Source of the DNA: Staphylococcus simiae
Lineage (GTDB): Bacteria > Bacillota > Bacilli > Staphylococcales > Staphylococcaceae
Length of the DNA: 64,000 bases
Assembly: GCF_017357005.1 (NCBI RefSeq)
Contig: NZ_CP071589.1
Span: forward strand, 2,170,001-2,234,000
Reading direction: 5' to 3'
Each line of letters opens with the position of its first letter. Position 1 is the stretch's first letter. Shown piece by piece: positions 18,968-27,526 of the stretch. The position numbers and the translations under genes were made by a program. The notes below the pieces were generated by a model that was given only the letters and a program-made list of their open reading frames with translations, had not been told where the DNA came from and ran no database searches.

Positions 18968-19777
18968 ATGAAAAAAATCGCTACAGCTACAATCGCAACT
19001 GCCGGATTCGCTACATTCGCTTTTGCAGGACATCATGCACAAGCAGCAGAGCAAAACAACGGTGGATATAATCCAAATGATCCAACATCATACAGCTATA
19101 CATATACAATTGATGCACAAGGTAACTATCATTACACTTGGCAAGGTAATTGGGATCCAAGTAAATTAGAACAAAATAATTATAACTATTACTACTACTA
19201 TAATAATTACAACAACAATTACAATTATTATAACTATAATAACTACAGTTACAATAACTACAGTAATTACAATAATTACTCAACAACTACAACATCAGCT
19301 AAAAATTATAGCTACAATAATTACAATAGCTATAATTCAAGTAACCGTACTGGTGGTTTAGGTGCAAACTACAATTCAACAAGCAATAATGTGCACGTTA
19401 CTTCAACTATAGCGCCATCATCAAATGGTCGCTCTATTTCAAGTGGTAGTGGTTCTTCACATAACCTATACACTGCTGGCCAATGTACATATTATGTATT
19501 TGACCGTGTTGGTGGTAAAATCGGTTCTACTTGGGGCAACGCTAATAACTGGGCAAATGCTGCAGCAAGATCTGGTTATACAGTAAATAATACACCAGCT
19601 GCTGGAGCAATCATGCAAACAACTCAAGGTGCATATGGTCACGTTGCTTATGTTGAAAGTGTTAACAGCAATGGTTCAGTTAGAGTATCAGAAATGAACT
19701 ATGGTTATGGTCCTGGTGTTGTAACTTCACGTACAATTTCAGCAAGCCAAGCTGGTTCATACAACTACATTCATTAA
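18968..19777 (+). CDS. ssaA: Secreted CHAP-domain cell-wall amidase/endopeptidase SsaA
   Basis: A 269-residue secreted protein. The signal peptide (about residues 1-27) ends near AQA-AEQ. A Tyr/Asn-rich low-complexity stretch covers about residues 70-130. A CHAP catalytic domain (about 158-269) has the nucleophile in [13 protein letters not shown] and the catalytic histidine in [13 protein letters not shown] enzymes cut peptidoglycan cross-bridges or the stem-amide bond. The ATG follows AGGAGGATATTT. Regulation is by WalKR through the adjoining boxes. The tandem TAT/AAT codon repeats in the low-complexity part are prone to length change. Confidence 0.94.
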   Translation: MKKIATATIATAGFATFAFAGHHAQAAEQNNGGYNPNDPTSYSYTYTIDAQGNYHYTWQGNWDPSKLEQNNYNYYYYYNNYNNNYNYYNYNNYSYNNYSNYNNYSTTTTSAKNYSYNNYNSYNSSNRTGGLGANYNSTSNNVHVTSTIAPSSNGRSISSGSGSSHNLYTAGQCTYYVFDRVGGKIGSTWGNANNWANAAARSGYTVNNTPAAGAIMQTTQGAYGHVAYVESVNSNGSVRVSEMNYGYGPGVVTSRTISASQAGSYNYIH

Positions 19778-19798
19778 TCAATAATCATATCGAATACC

Positions 19799-19837
19799 AA
19801 AGAACGCTTCGCATGTATTATGCAGAGCGTTCTTTTT
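19799..19837 (+). terminator. Terminator of ssaA
   Basis: The arms AAGAACGCT and AGCGTTCTT are followed by six T, about 22 nt after the stop. Confidence 0.88.
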
Positions 19838-19869
19838 TATTATCATTATTAAACTATGATTATACTTAC

Positions 19870-19951
19870 GGTTCTCTCCCAAATTGGACTGATACATAAT
19901 TTTTTTAAATTATTTACTTTTTATTTATCAGTCCTGAAAAACAGAGAACCC
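19870..19951. repeat. Short copy of the GGTTCTCT...GGACTGAT dispersed repeat
   Basis: 82 bp bounded by GGTTCTCTCCCAAATTGGAC and its imperfect inverse CAGAGAACC. Its reverse complement matches both ends of the 235-bp element at 62403-62637 but lacks the middle. A related half-copy (TCAGTTCGATTTGTTAGAGACC) lies at about 20010-20032. The rest of the 534-bp gap to the antiporter holds one terminator (20048-20092) and a small hairpin, TGCCATTAC / GTAATGGCA, near 20136-20158. Confidence 0.75.
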
Positions 19952-20047
19952 AACTTACACATATATTTCTATTAAACCTCATTAGCATTTATTCACCAGA
20001 CCAACAAATTGTCAGTTCGATTTGTTAGAGACCTTTATTATAGAGCC

Positions 20048-20092
20048 AAAAAAAGCGATTAATCACAACTATAAAAAGCTATGTTTAATCGC
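20048..20092 (-). terminator. Possible terminator of the NhaC antiporter gene
   Basis: Minus strand arms GCGATTAA and TTAATCGC flank an imperfect loop and are followed by seven T. It is 220 nt beyond the stop codon. Confidence 0.55.
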
Positions 20093-20311
20093 CTAACTAT
20101 ATTCTTATTTCATCTATAAATTTATAATGAATAGTGCCATTACTCTCGTAATGGCATTTGATTTAATACTTACATTATTAATACATTCCGCTACAAAATG
20201 TATAAATAATATGTAATGAGGATATTTAAGTTAAAAGACCAGTGAAATATAACCGCTACAATTATAAATCATGTTCACTTCTAACATAGTTTATATATTC
20301 CACCATTATGA

Positions 20312-21709
20312 TTAATTAAACGTCTTTTTATTAATTTTTTTAATTCCTATACCAGTAAATCCATAACTTATGGCTATTATGGCACACAGATAACATGGTA
20401 TGGTCCAAATAAAATAATCACTTACTGCAACGTTTAATTGATTAGCATAATAGATTCCAGATGTTCCCCACGGTATTAAAGGTAATACCATCGTACTAGA
20501 ATCTTCTAAAGTTCTAGATAATACAACTCGTGAAACATTTAAATGTTCGTACATTTCTTTTAACAAGACACCTACCATAATAATGACAATTGATGCGACA
20601 CCTGCAGCAAAGACTAAACAAATACAGCACACTACAGTAATTAAGATCAATGTACCTACAGATTTAATGCCTTTAGAAATTTGCTCTAGTAAGACATCTA
20701 AACAACCTGCTCGTTCCACGATACCAGCAAATGCATAACCACAAAAAATAGTCACTATAATTTGAGTCATGCTCATCATACCACCTTGTTCAATCAAGTG
20801 TTTAACATTAGCGGAAACATGAGATTGATGAATCATAGATAACTTAAAGCCATCAAAAATCGCTTTAAAGCCATCAACCATATTAAAATGATGATTAAAT
20901 GTACCAACTAAAATAGCTACAAAACTAGAAATTAACATTGCAGGCACGGTAGATATTTTAAGCAACAAACAAATGATGATAACAACTAATGGCAGCCATA
21001 CCCAAATATTAATATGATAGATTGTCGTTAACTCAGTTAAAAGTCGTTGTACTTGTTGTTCTTTACTTTGACCATGATAATTTAAACCAGTAATAAACCA
21101 CACAATTAAACCAATTATTGAAGCTGGTATTGTCGTCCACATCATAGATCTAATATGTTTAAAGATATTCACTTTAGTAACTAAAGCAGCTAAATTTGTC
21201 GTATCTGACAAAGGTGACATTTTATCACCAAAAACCGCTCCTGCAATAATAGCTCCTGCAGCCATACCAGATGAAATATCTAATTGATGTGCTATAGAAA
21301 TAAGTGCAATACCAGCTGTAGAAGCTGATCCCCATGCCGTACCAGTTGCGACTGAAGTAATTGCACTAATAACAAATGCTGAGACTAAAAAATATTGAGG
21401 ATTTAATATGTCTAAACCGTAATAAATTAATGCTGGCACAGTACCAGAAAACATCCAACTCCCAACAATGATGCCAACTGCTAAAATGATAAAAATAGCC
21501 GGCATTGCAGTATTGAGTCTTTCTGCAATACCTTTTTCTAAATCTTGCCATGTTAAACCTAGTCGTACAGCAATAAATGCTGCATATACTGATGACATAA
21601 TTAGTAAAACTTGTATGGGGATTTCAAAAAACACAAAGCCAGTTGTCACAATGACAACCATAACTATAATAGTTGATAATGATTCTACAAACGTCGGTTT
21701 TCTTGTCAT
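20312..21709 (-). CDS. Na+/H+ antiporter, NhaC family
   Basis: A 465-residue multi-spanning membrane protein with the NhaC signature GAVFGDKMSPLSDTTNLAA (about residue 160) and GTAWGSASTAGIALI. Members exchange Na+ for H+ or couple Na+ to organic-anion or amino-acid transport (e.g. malate/lactate or lysine types). The frame continues to a TTG at 21718, but the GGGG ribosome site is best spaced for the ATG at 21709. The upstream minus-strand neighbour, an opine-dehydrogenase-like gene, is 75 bp away in the same orientation, so the two may form one unit (dehydrogenase first, transporter second). A transport role for that enzyme's substrate is possible but unproven. Confidence 0.85.
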   Translation of the reverse strand: MTRKPTFVESLSTIIVMVVIVTTGFVFFEIPIQVLLIMSSVYAAFIAVRLGLTWQDLEKGIAERLNTAMPAIFIILAVGIIVGSWMFSGTVPALIYYGLDILNPQYFLVSAFVISAITSVATGTAWGSASTAGIALISIAHQLDISSGMAAGAIIAGAVFGDKMSPLSDTTNLAALVTKVNIFKHIRSMMWTTIPASIIGLIVWFITGLNYHGQSKEQQVQRLLTELTTIYHINIWVWLPLVVIIICLLLKISTVPAMLISSFVAILVGTFNHHFNMVDGFKAIFDGFKLSMIHQSHVSANVKHLIEQGGMMSMTQIIVTIFCGYAFAGIVERAGCLDVLLEQISKGIKSVGTLILITVVCCICLVFAAGVASIVIIMVGVLLKEMYEHLNVSRVVLSRTLEDSSTMVLPLIPWGTSGIYYANQLNVAVSDYFIWTIPCYLCAIIAISYGFTGIGIKKINKKTFN

Positions 21710-21784
21710 TGAAATCAAACCCCTTTATTATTTAATTTTTGACACAAGACCTCTTTTCTTCATTTAATTATTTACTTTCCTTTT

Positions 21785-22855
21785 TTAACGTAAGTCTAGT
21801 TTGTCTAAACCGATTTTTTCAACAGTCAATCCTTCTTCAAAGAAATCACGTTCTAAAATCGTAGAAGCAATGACAATCACTGCATCAATGTTTGGTGTAG
21901 GAACATCAATGATTCGTCCTAGACTGGACCATAGAACTAAGCCATAAGCAATATCTTCTGTCAGATATCTACTTTCCACTTTGTTAGGGCCAGGAATTTG
22001 TGAAAATACAGGACTAGTATTGAATAATCTATTTAATGGTTCATCCTCTTTATCACGCTCTAGATAACCACGTTGAATTCTAGATTCTTTCGCTGTAGAT
22101 AATTCAAAACCTAAACTTCTGCCAAGATTTAAACGCTCTAATTCAATCGCATGCAATAATCTAACTGTATGTTTAGTAATCCCTTCTTTATATAATGAAA
22201 ATTCACCCGCATAATCAATACGACCTACATTTAATAATGTTGGTCCCGGATGCACTTCGGGGTTACCATTTTCCAAATTAGTCTTAATTAAACTTTCTTC
22301 TTTAACAAGATAATCATATATTTCAGACACTTGATCATAACAATCATTTAAGCGACTTCTGTCATATGTTGAAAAGAACACACGACGTACATTTAAAGAT
22401 AAGTCAACAACTGCATTGTCAAAATCAACACGTGTTCCATATGTCAATGTGTTCGCTTCAGCAAACATAGGTTGTGTTTCAATACGTTTATCTTCTAGTA
22501 CATTCATAAAGCGGATTGAACCCATAGCGGCTGCCATATTAAAGAAGATTAACTGGTCATCAGTAATATGTTCAGACATCACATCAGCATAGTATTCAAT
22601 ATATGAAGATGGAATGATAACTTGAATAATGTCAGCGTCTTTTAGTACATACTCCATGTCATCACTAATATCTGTAAATGGTACAAAGCGTTCTGCACCT
22701 TCATTATTAAAATCAAAGCCACCTTTAGCTATGGCATTATTAAATTTTTCGATAGACTGATTAAGACAATATAATTTAACGTCATGTCCTTTATCAACCA
22801 TATCAATTGCTGCAGTTACAGCACCATTACCTGATCCTACAATAGCTATTTTCAT
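21785..22855 (-). CDS. Octopine/nopaline dehydrogenase-like NAD(P)-dependent oxidoreductase
   Basis: A 356-residue protein. The N-terminal Rossmann domain opens MKIAIVGSGNGAVTAAIDM (GxGxxA/G). The C-terminal domain has the opine-dehydrogenase feature NPEVHPGPTLLNVGRID, with the catalytic histidine (in HPGP). Family members reductively join an amino acid to a keto acid. It is distinct from the staphylopine enzyme CntM, which is encoded with the cnt transporter elsewhere. Substrate unknown; co-orientation with an NhaC-type transporter hints at a shared metabolite. The ATG at 22855 follows AGAAGG. A terminator-like hairpin stands 60 nt upstream in the leader. Confidence 0.78.
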   Translation of the reverse strand: MKIAIVGSGNGAVTAAIDMVDKGHDVKLYCLNQSIEKFNNAIAKGGFDFNNEGAERFVPFTDISDDMEYVLKDADIIQVIIPSSYIEYYADVMSEHITDDQLIFFNMAAAMGSIRFMNVLEDKRIETQPMFAEANTLTYGTRVDFDNAVVDLSLNVRRVFFSTYDRSRLNDCYDQVSEIYDYLVKEESLIKTNLENGNPEVHPGPTLLNVGRIDYAGEFSLYKEGITKHTVRLLHAIELERLNLGRSLGFELSTAKESRIQRGYLERDKEDEPLNRLFNTSPVFSQIPGPNKVESRYLTEDIAYGLVLWSSLGRIIDVPTPNIDAVIVIASTILERDFFEEGLTVEKIGLDKLDLR

Positions 22856-22914
22856 AATTAACCTTCTTTCTTTTATAATTTAAAATTTCTTATAAAAATA
22901 TTGCACCAATAAAA

Positions 22915-22940
22915 AATGATGCGATTGTTTACGCATCATT
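22915..22940 (-). terminator. Terminator-like hairpin in the leader of the opine-dehydrogenase-like gene
   Basis: Minus strand AATGATGCG, 8-nt loop, CGCATCATT, then TTTT. It lies 60 nt upstream of the start codon, and no minus-strand gene precedes it. It could be an attenuator, or end a short transcript. Confidence 0.55.
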
Positions 22941-23099
22941 AAAGTTACTACTATATATCCTTAAAATAACTGATTTAAACGCAATAGTCTATCTTTTATT
23001 TATTATCTTTATTGATGAATCATATTAATTAATATGTTTATTTCATAATATGTTTGTTATGATGATATATAAATAGTTTATTATATAGGAGGGTTTGTT

Positions 23100-23522
23100 A
23101 TGTCTACTGACATTGAAAATAATATGCATCAATATGCTGAACCACAAAATAAAGATGACAATACCATGGCTATGCTTATTTACTTGTTAAGTTTATTCTC
23201 TGGTATCATTGGTCCACTCATTATTTGGTTAATTAAAAAATCTGATTCAAAATTAGTTGATCGTGCCGGTAAAAATTATTTTAACTTTGCTATTTCATAC
23301 TTTCTATGGACTATAGCTTTAGGTATTATTTGTCTTATTGGTTTTTTCTTCTTACTTACAGAAGCAACAGCATTAGTTGTTATTGGTTTTATTATTATAT
23401 TCATTGCTGTTTTAGCGCTATTTGCCTTATCTATTTTACAATTAGTCTTTACCATCATTGCATGTGTTAAATATATGAATGGTCAAGAATACTTAATTCC
23501 TTTATCTTTACGTATGTTTTAA
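23100..23522 (+). CDS. DUF4870-type small membrane protein
   Basis: A 140-residue protein with about three transmembrane helices. DNTMAMLIYLLSLFSGIIGPLIIWLIKKSDSKLVDRAGKNYFNFAISY contains the K-x-x-S-x-L/F-V-D-x-x-G-x-x-x-x-N-F core of DUF4870/Tic20-like proteins. Function unknown. A strong ribosome site (TAGGAGGG) precedes the ATG. Terminated before the next gene, so monocistronic. Confidence 0.75.
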   Translation: MSTDIENNMHQYAEPQNKDDNTMAMLIYLLSLFSGIIGPLIIWLIKKSDSKLVDRAGKNYFNFAISYFLWTIALGIICLIGFFFLLTEATALVVIGFIIIFIAVLALFALSILQLVFTIIACVKYMNGQEYLIPLSLRMF

Positions 23523-23568
23523 TTATTACAGAAATTAACAACCCAAATTGATTTATTAATCTCTTTGT

Positions 23569-23610
23569 AACTTTGACTATGTTTATTACAAATGTAGTCA
23601 AAGTTTTTTT
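23569..23610 (+). terminator. Terminator of the DUF4870 gene
   Basis: The arms AACTTTGACTA and TAGTCAAAGTT are followed by seven T. Confidence 0.85.
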
Positions 23611-23616
23611 GTTTGT

Positions 23617-23633
23617 TTTACAAATCAATAACA
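23617..23633 (-). promoter_or_regulatory. WalR box of the second CHAP gene
   Basis: TTTACAAATCAATAACA is a perfect match to the WalR repeat in the same orientation as at ssaA. It ends one base before the predicted -35. Confidence 0.82.
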
Positions 23634-23662
23634 TTGCCCACAAACAATAAACCATCTGTTAA
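23634..23662 (+). promoter_or_regulatory. Promoter of the second CHAP gene
   Basis: TTGCCC, a 17-nt spacer and TGTTAA. Its position relative to the WalR box is identical to that at ssaA (18815-18860). Confidence 0.6.
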
Positions 23663-23756
23663 AGTTACTGTTGTCATTTACTTTAATGGCAATTTAAAAC
23701 GCTCGCTACATTCAAAAAATATCATAGCGTTACATAACTTTGGGAGGAAATTTATC

Positions 23757-24266
23757 ATGAAAAAAATAGTAACAGCAACAACTTTAACAGTTGGAATCGG
23801 TTCTGCAATGGTTGGACATGCTCATCATGCTGATGCAGCAGAATTTGATAACAATAATAATAACTTCAACTATAATACTACTACGCAAACTACTACTTCT
23901 AATACAACAACTTCAACAAATACAACTACTACAGCATCTAACTCTGGTAACTTATATACTGCTGGACAATGTACTTGGTATGTTTATGATCGCGTTGGTG
24001 GCAATATAGGCTCAACTTGGGGTAATGCTAACAATTGGGCTGCAGCTGCACAAAGCGCTGGTTATACTGTGAACAACACTCCAGCTAAAGGTGCTATTTT
24101 ACAATCTTCTGCTGGCGCCAATGGTCATGTTGCTTATGTAGAAGATGTCAATAGTGATGGCTCTATTACAGTATCTGAAATGAATTACAATGGTGGACCA
24201 TTTGTAGTCAGCTCACGTACTATTTCAGCTAGTGAAGCAAGTAGCTATAATTACATTCATATATAA
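23757..24266 (+). CDS. Secreted CHAP-domain cell-wall hydrolase (SsaA-like)
   Basis: A 169-residue secreted protein. The signal peptide (1 to about 25) ends AHHADA-AEF. An Asn/Thr-rich linker (about 28-60) is followed by a CHAP domain with [13 protein letters not shown] and GHVAYVEDV, ending ASSYNYIHI. It is a short paralogue of SsaA, 9.5 kb upstream, and likely has similar peptidoglycan endopeptidase or amidase activity. The frame is open upstream to 23613, but GGGAGGAAA directly precedes the ATG at 23757, which starts a proper signal peptide. Controlled by WalKR, judging from its promoter. Confidence 0.92.
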   Translation: MKKIVTATTLTVGIGSAMVGHAHHADAAEFDNNNNNFNYNTTTQTTTSNTTTSTNTTTTASNSGNLYTAGQCTWYVYDRVGGNIGSTWGNANNWAAAAQSAGYTVNNTPAKGAILQSSAGANGHVAYVEDVNSDGSITVSEMNYNGGPFVVSSRTISASEASSYNYIHI

Positions 24267-24309
24267 AATTGAATTGAGACAAAATAATAACAAGTCTTGT
24301 TACCATATC

Positions 24310-24351
24310 AGCCGAAATGTCACATTTATAGTGCACATTTCGGCTTTTTTA
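24310..24351 (+). terminator. Terminator of the second CHAP gene
   Basis: The arms AGCCGAAATGT and ACATTTCGGCT are followed by six T. Confidence 0.9.
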
Positions 24352-24412
24352 TTGTTTGATATAGCTCATTTTGAGAGAATAACATTATTAACTAGATTTC
24401 GGAGGTGTGTAT

Positions 24413-24745
24413 ATGCAGTGGTTGAAAGTCATACTCGCAGGATTGATTGAAATTATTTGGGTCGTTGGTCTTAGTCATTCAAATTCCATTATCGGCTACA
24501 CAATAACTGCTTTATTTTTAATTTTAAGTTTTTATTTAGTTATTTCTGCAACTAAAATATTACCTGTAGGCACTGTCTATGCCATTTTTGTAGGTATAGG
24601 TGCTGCTGGTGCCGTCCTTGTTGACATTCTTCTATTTGGAGAACCCTTTTCTCTAATAAAGATTGGGTTATTACTATTACTAATCATAGGTATTATAGGC
24701 TTGAAATTATCGACAACTGATGATGAAGGGAGTTCAACATCATAA
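24413..24745 (+). CDS. Small multidrug resistance (SMR) family exporter, subunit 1
   Basis: A 110-residue, four-helix protein of the EmrE/SugE/YkkC family. The conserved membrane glutamate is in LAGLIEIIWVVGLSHS (helix 1). It has GTVYAIFVGIGAAGAVLVDI (helix 3) and a short polar tail DDEGSSTS. It is paired with the next gene, overlapping by one base (TAATG), as in obligate heterodimers such as YkkCD or EbrAB. Substrates could be quaternary ammonium compounds or guanidinium. The start is the ATG after GGAGGTG, not the GTG two codons before it. Confidence 0.88.
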   Translation: MQWLKVILAGLIEIIWVVGLSHSNSIIGYTITALFLILSFYLVISATKILPVGTVYAIFVGIGAAGAVLVDILLFGEPFSLIKIGLLLLLIIGIIGLKLSTTDDEGSSTS

Positions 24746-25059
24746 TGGCATGGATATGGTTATTTATAGCAGGATGTTTCGAAATTTTAGGTGTCGTGCT
24801 ATTAAATGAATTAAATCGTACTAATAATAAACTTTATATCGTTTTAATCGCTATTGCATTTGTGTTTAGTTTTTCTACTTTAAAAATAGCTATGAATACT
24901 ATCCCAATGGGAACTGCGTATGCAATTTGGACTGGTATCGGAACTGCTGGCGGAACGCTCATAGGTATGTTAATTTATCAAGAATCTAAAAAATTAAGTC
25001 GTATCCTATGTCTCTTATTAATCATTATATCAGTCATAGGTCTAAAATTAATAAGTTAA
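24745..25059 (+). CDS. Small multidrug resistance (SMR) family exporter, subunit 2
   Basis: A 104-residue, four-helix partner of the preceding SMR protein. The conserved glutamate lies in LFIAGCFEILGVVLLNEL. Helix 3 is GTAYAIWTGIGTAGGTLIGM. Translationally coupled to subunit 1. Opposite membrane topologies of the two subunits are expected for such pairs. No guanidine riboswitch is seen upstream of the operon. Confidence 0.88.
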   Translation: MAWIWLFIAGCFEILGVVLLNELNRTNNKLYIVLIAIAFVFSFSTLKIAMNTIPMGTAYAIWTGIGTAGGTLIGMLIYQESKKLSRILCLLLIIISVIGLKLIS

Positions 25060-25111
25060 ATCCTAACTAGAACAAAATTCTTTATAATCTAGCTGAACAA
25101 CAATGATTAGT

Positions 25112-25155
25112 TAAGATAATCAGCGACTTATTTGTAACCGCTGTTATCTTTTACT
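25112..25155 (+). terminator. Terminator of the SMR gene pair
   Basis: The arms AAGATAATCAGCG and CGCTGTTATCTT (one bulge) are followed by a T-rich tail. Confidence 0.65.
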
Positions 25156-25182
25156 ATACTAGAGTTAAAAGGAGTGAGCTTT

Positions 25183-26139
25183 ATGGAAAAAGTTTATGTT
25201 GCAGGTGCAATTCCAGAGGTCGGATTAAAATTACTACAAGAACACTTTGATGTTGTTGATATGTATGAAGGTGACGGCCTTATTGATAAAGATACATTAA
25301 TTGAAGGTGTCAAAGATGCTACAGCTTTAATTAGTTTACTATCTACCAACGTAGATCAAGATGTTATAGATGCGGGTAACAAATTGAAAGTGATCGCAAA
25401 CTATGGTGCTGGTTTCAATAATGTCGATATTGAGTATGCTCGTGACAAAGGCATCGATGTGACTAACACACCAAAAGCATCTACGAATGCTACAGCTGAT
25501 TTAACAATCGGTTTAGTTTTAGCTGTTGCTAGACGTATTGTGGAAGGTGATGAATTATCTCGCACAAAAGGTTTCGATGGTTGGGCACCATTGTTCTTTA
25601 GAGGTAGAGAAGTATCCGGCAAAACAATCGGTGTTATTGGTTTAGGTGAAATTGGTAGTGCCGTTGCTAAACGTGCAAGAGCTTTTGATATGGATGTATT
25701 ATATACAGGTCCACATCGTAAAGAGGAAAAAGAACATGACATTGGTGCTAAATATGTAGATTTAGACACATTATTAAAAAACGCTGACTTTATCACAATC
25801 AATGCTGCATATAGTCCAAAGCTACACCATCTTATCGATACTGAACAATTCAAAATTATGAAACCAACAGCTTATTTAATTAATGCTGCAAGAGGTCCAA
25901 TTGTTTATGAAGAGGCGTTAGTTCAAGCATTAAAAGATAAAGAAATCGAAGGCGCTGCTTTAGATGTTTATGAATTCGAACCAAAAATTACTGACGAACT
26001 AAAATCATTTAGTAATGTTGTTCTAACACCTCATATCGGTAATGCTACATTTGAAGCACGTGATATGATGTCTAGAATTGTAGCTAATGCTGCTATAAGC
26101 GCATCTAAAGGTGAAACACTTCAATTTATCGTAAACTAA
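25183..26139 (+). CDS. D-isomer-specific 2-hydroxyacid dehydrogenase
   Basis: A 318-residue NAD(P)-dependent enzyme of the D-glycerate/hydroxypyruvate/formate dehydrogenase superfamily. Signatures are the nucleotide-binding loop VIGLGEIGSAVAKRARAF, the substrate block YGAGFNNVDIEYARDKGI, the arginine/catalytic region LINAARGPIVYEEALV, and histidine-containing VLTPHIGNATFEARDMM (the E of the E-H pair is in YEFEPKI). It catalyses keto-acid/D-hydroxy-acid interconversion; the exact substrate is not readable. The ATG after AAAAGGAGTGAGCTTT is preferred over the GTG three codons earlier. Confidence 0.88.
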   Translation: MEKVYVAGAIPEVGLKLLQEHFDVVDMYEGDGLIDKDTLIEGVKDATALISLLSTNVDQDVIDAGNKLKVIANYGAGFNNVDIEYARDKGIDVTNTPKASTNATADLTIGLVLAVARRIVEGDELSRTKGFDGWAPLFFRGREVSGKTIGVIGLGEIGSAVAKRARAFDMDVLYTGPHRKEEKEHDIGAKYVDLDTLLKNADFITINAAYSPKLHHLIDTEQFKIMKPTAYLINAARGPIVYEEALVQALKDKEIEGAALDVYEFEPKITDELKSFSNVVLTPHIGNATFEARDMMSRIVANAAISASKGETLQFIVN

Positions 26140-26199
26140 ATGACTTATAATTATCTTCATAAAAAATATCGACAAAGCGCGCAACCTTGTCGACATGGT

Positions 26200-26228
26200 A
26201 AGATGATGCATTCGCATCATCTTTTTTG
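26200..26228 (+). terminator. Terminator of the hydroxyacid dehydrogenase gene
   Basis: The arms AAGATGATGC and GCATCATCTT are followed by a T run. Confidence 0.85.
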
Positions 26229-26236
26229 TTATTATT

Positions 26237-27361
26237 TTACTTTTCTTTCGCTTTAAATAAAAACTTGGTTTGTGCTGATGATATACCATTTGGCAATATT
26301 TTCATTACTTTATTTCTTATACTTATCAATAAACGATTATGGTATTGTGCTATTTTCCCAATTTTTCTAGAGCGTAAAATAACTTTTTTAGTGTGTTTTA
26401 CTCTTAATTTATTATATCGTTGCAATGCCTCTTCAAAATCATATGTTTCTAAACAATTCGTCAATACAATCGCATCTTCCATTGCTTGTCCTGCACCTTG
26501 TCCCATATTAGGTGTTGTAGCATGTGCAGCATCTCCTAATAAAATGGTACGACCATAAACAAATGATTTCAGTGGTTTTAAGTCATAAATATCATGAAGT
26601 AATATACCTGTCTCACTTTGTTTATCAAGTACTTCTCTTACTTCATTTGGAAAATGATTAAAATAAGCTTGTAAATGAGGCTTACCAAACGCTTGATACT
26701 TCAAGTCATGTTCTTTAGCATTAATAGTAATAAACCAGTAAGCTTGATTATTTAATAATGGAACAATGCCCACTCTACCTTTTCTGCCCCAATACTCTTT
26801 ACCACATTGAGGATGTGCTAGCTGAATGTCATCAACCACACCTCTAAAACAAGTATAACCTTCATATAATACTTTACTATCTGGATTCACTACTTGTCTG
26901 ACTTTTGAATGAAGTCCATCTGCACCGATACATAAATCAAAATCTTCACTATCAGCTTGTTCAAAATGTACTGTCACTTTATCATTGTCATTGTCTATTG
27001 TTGTTACTTTATGATTAGTATAAATAACTTCACCACGAATATAAGATTGTATTAATTCAATTAAAGTCTGTCTAGGTAGCGTTACATTTAGTGTATTACT
27101 TTTTAAATTTGCTACAGTTAACGTATTCCCTTTATCATCAAGTACAGCTAATGAAGTTAAATTTTGACCAGCATTTTTAATACCTTTGGCTAAATCATGT
27201 TGTCCTAATTTTTTTAAGACATTTTCTCCAATACCTATTCCTGCTCCAATTTCATCAACTTTATCATTTTTTTCAAAAACTTTAACAGTATGTCCTTGTT
27301 GCTGTAATAACGCTGCAGCTGTCAGTCCACCAATACCTGCCCCAATAATTGCTACTTTCAT
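26237..27361 (-). CDS. FAD-dependent monooxygenase (aromatic-ring hydroxylase family)
   Basis: A 374-residue flavoprotein. Motifs are the N-terminal dinucleotide-binding GAGIGGLTAAALLQQQGHTVKVFEK, the D-G motif LCIGADGLHSKVRQV, and the second FAD motif ILLGDAAHATTPNMGQGAGQAMEDA. It belongs to the PHBH/UbiH/salicylate hydroxylase fold. The substrate is unknown. ATG behind GAGGTGACATA. Convergent with the hydroxyacid dehydrogenase gene. Confidence 0.88.
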   Translation of the reverse strand: MKVAIIGAGIGGLTAAALLQQQGHTVKVFEKNDKVDEIGAGIGIGENVLKKLGQHDLAKGIKNAGQNLTSLAVLDDKGNTLTVANLKSNTLNVTLPRQTLIELIQSYIRGEVIYTNHKVTTIDNDNDKVTVHFEQADSEDFDLCIGADGLHSKVRQVVNPDSKVLYEGYTCFRGVVDDIQLAHPQCGKEYWGRKGRVGIVPLLNNQAYWFITINAKEHDLKYQAFGKPHLQAYFNHFPNEVREVLDKQSETGILLHDIYDLKPLKSFVYGRTILLGDAAHATTPNMGQGAGQAMEDAIVLTNCLETYDFEEALQRYNKLRVKHTKKVILRSRKIGKIAQYHNRLLISIRNKVMKILPNGISSAQTKFLFKAKEK

Positions 27362-27526
27362 TATGTCACCTCAAATTATTCTATAATTATCTCCCTGGTA
27401 AACGTTTGGATAATTCATTTTTATTTTTATTCTTCACCAAACACTAATATATCCATTATGTCATAAAAGCCTTTATACTATAAAAACCTACTTACATATG
27501 ATAATGTCACAGTAATTTATATATCG

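Noticed and set aside
19011..19286. Cysteine/tyrosine-rich frame opposite ssaA
   Set aside because: Arises from the Tyr/Asn codon repeats of ssaA read backwards.
10560..19777. Prophage or pathogenicity island around the regulator cluster
   Set aside because: Apart from the IS with its intron, gene order is the ordinary staphylococcal core arrangement; no integrase, att repeats or phage genes.
24270..24412. Guanidine (ykkC) riboswitch before the SMR pair
   Set aside because: None of the conserved ykkC core is present; the only structure is the terminator of the preceding CHAP gene.
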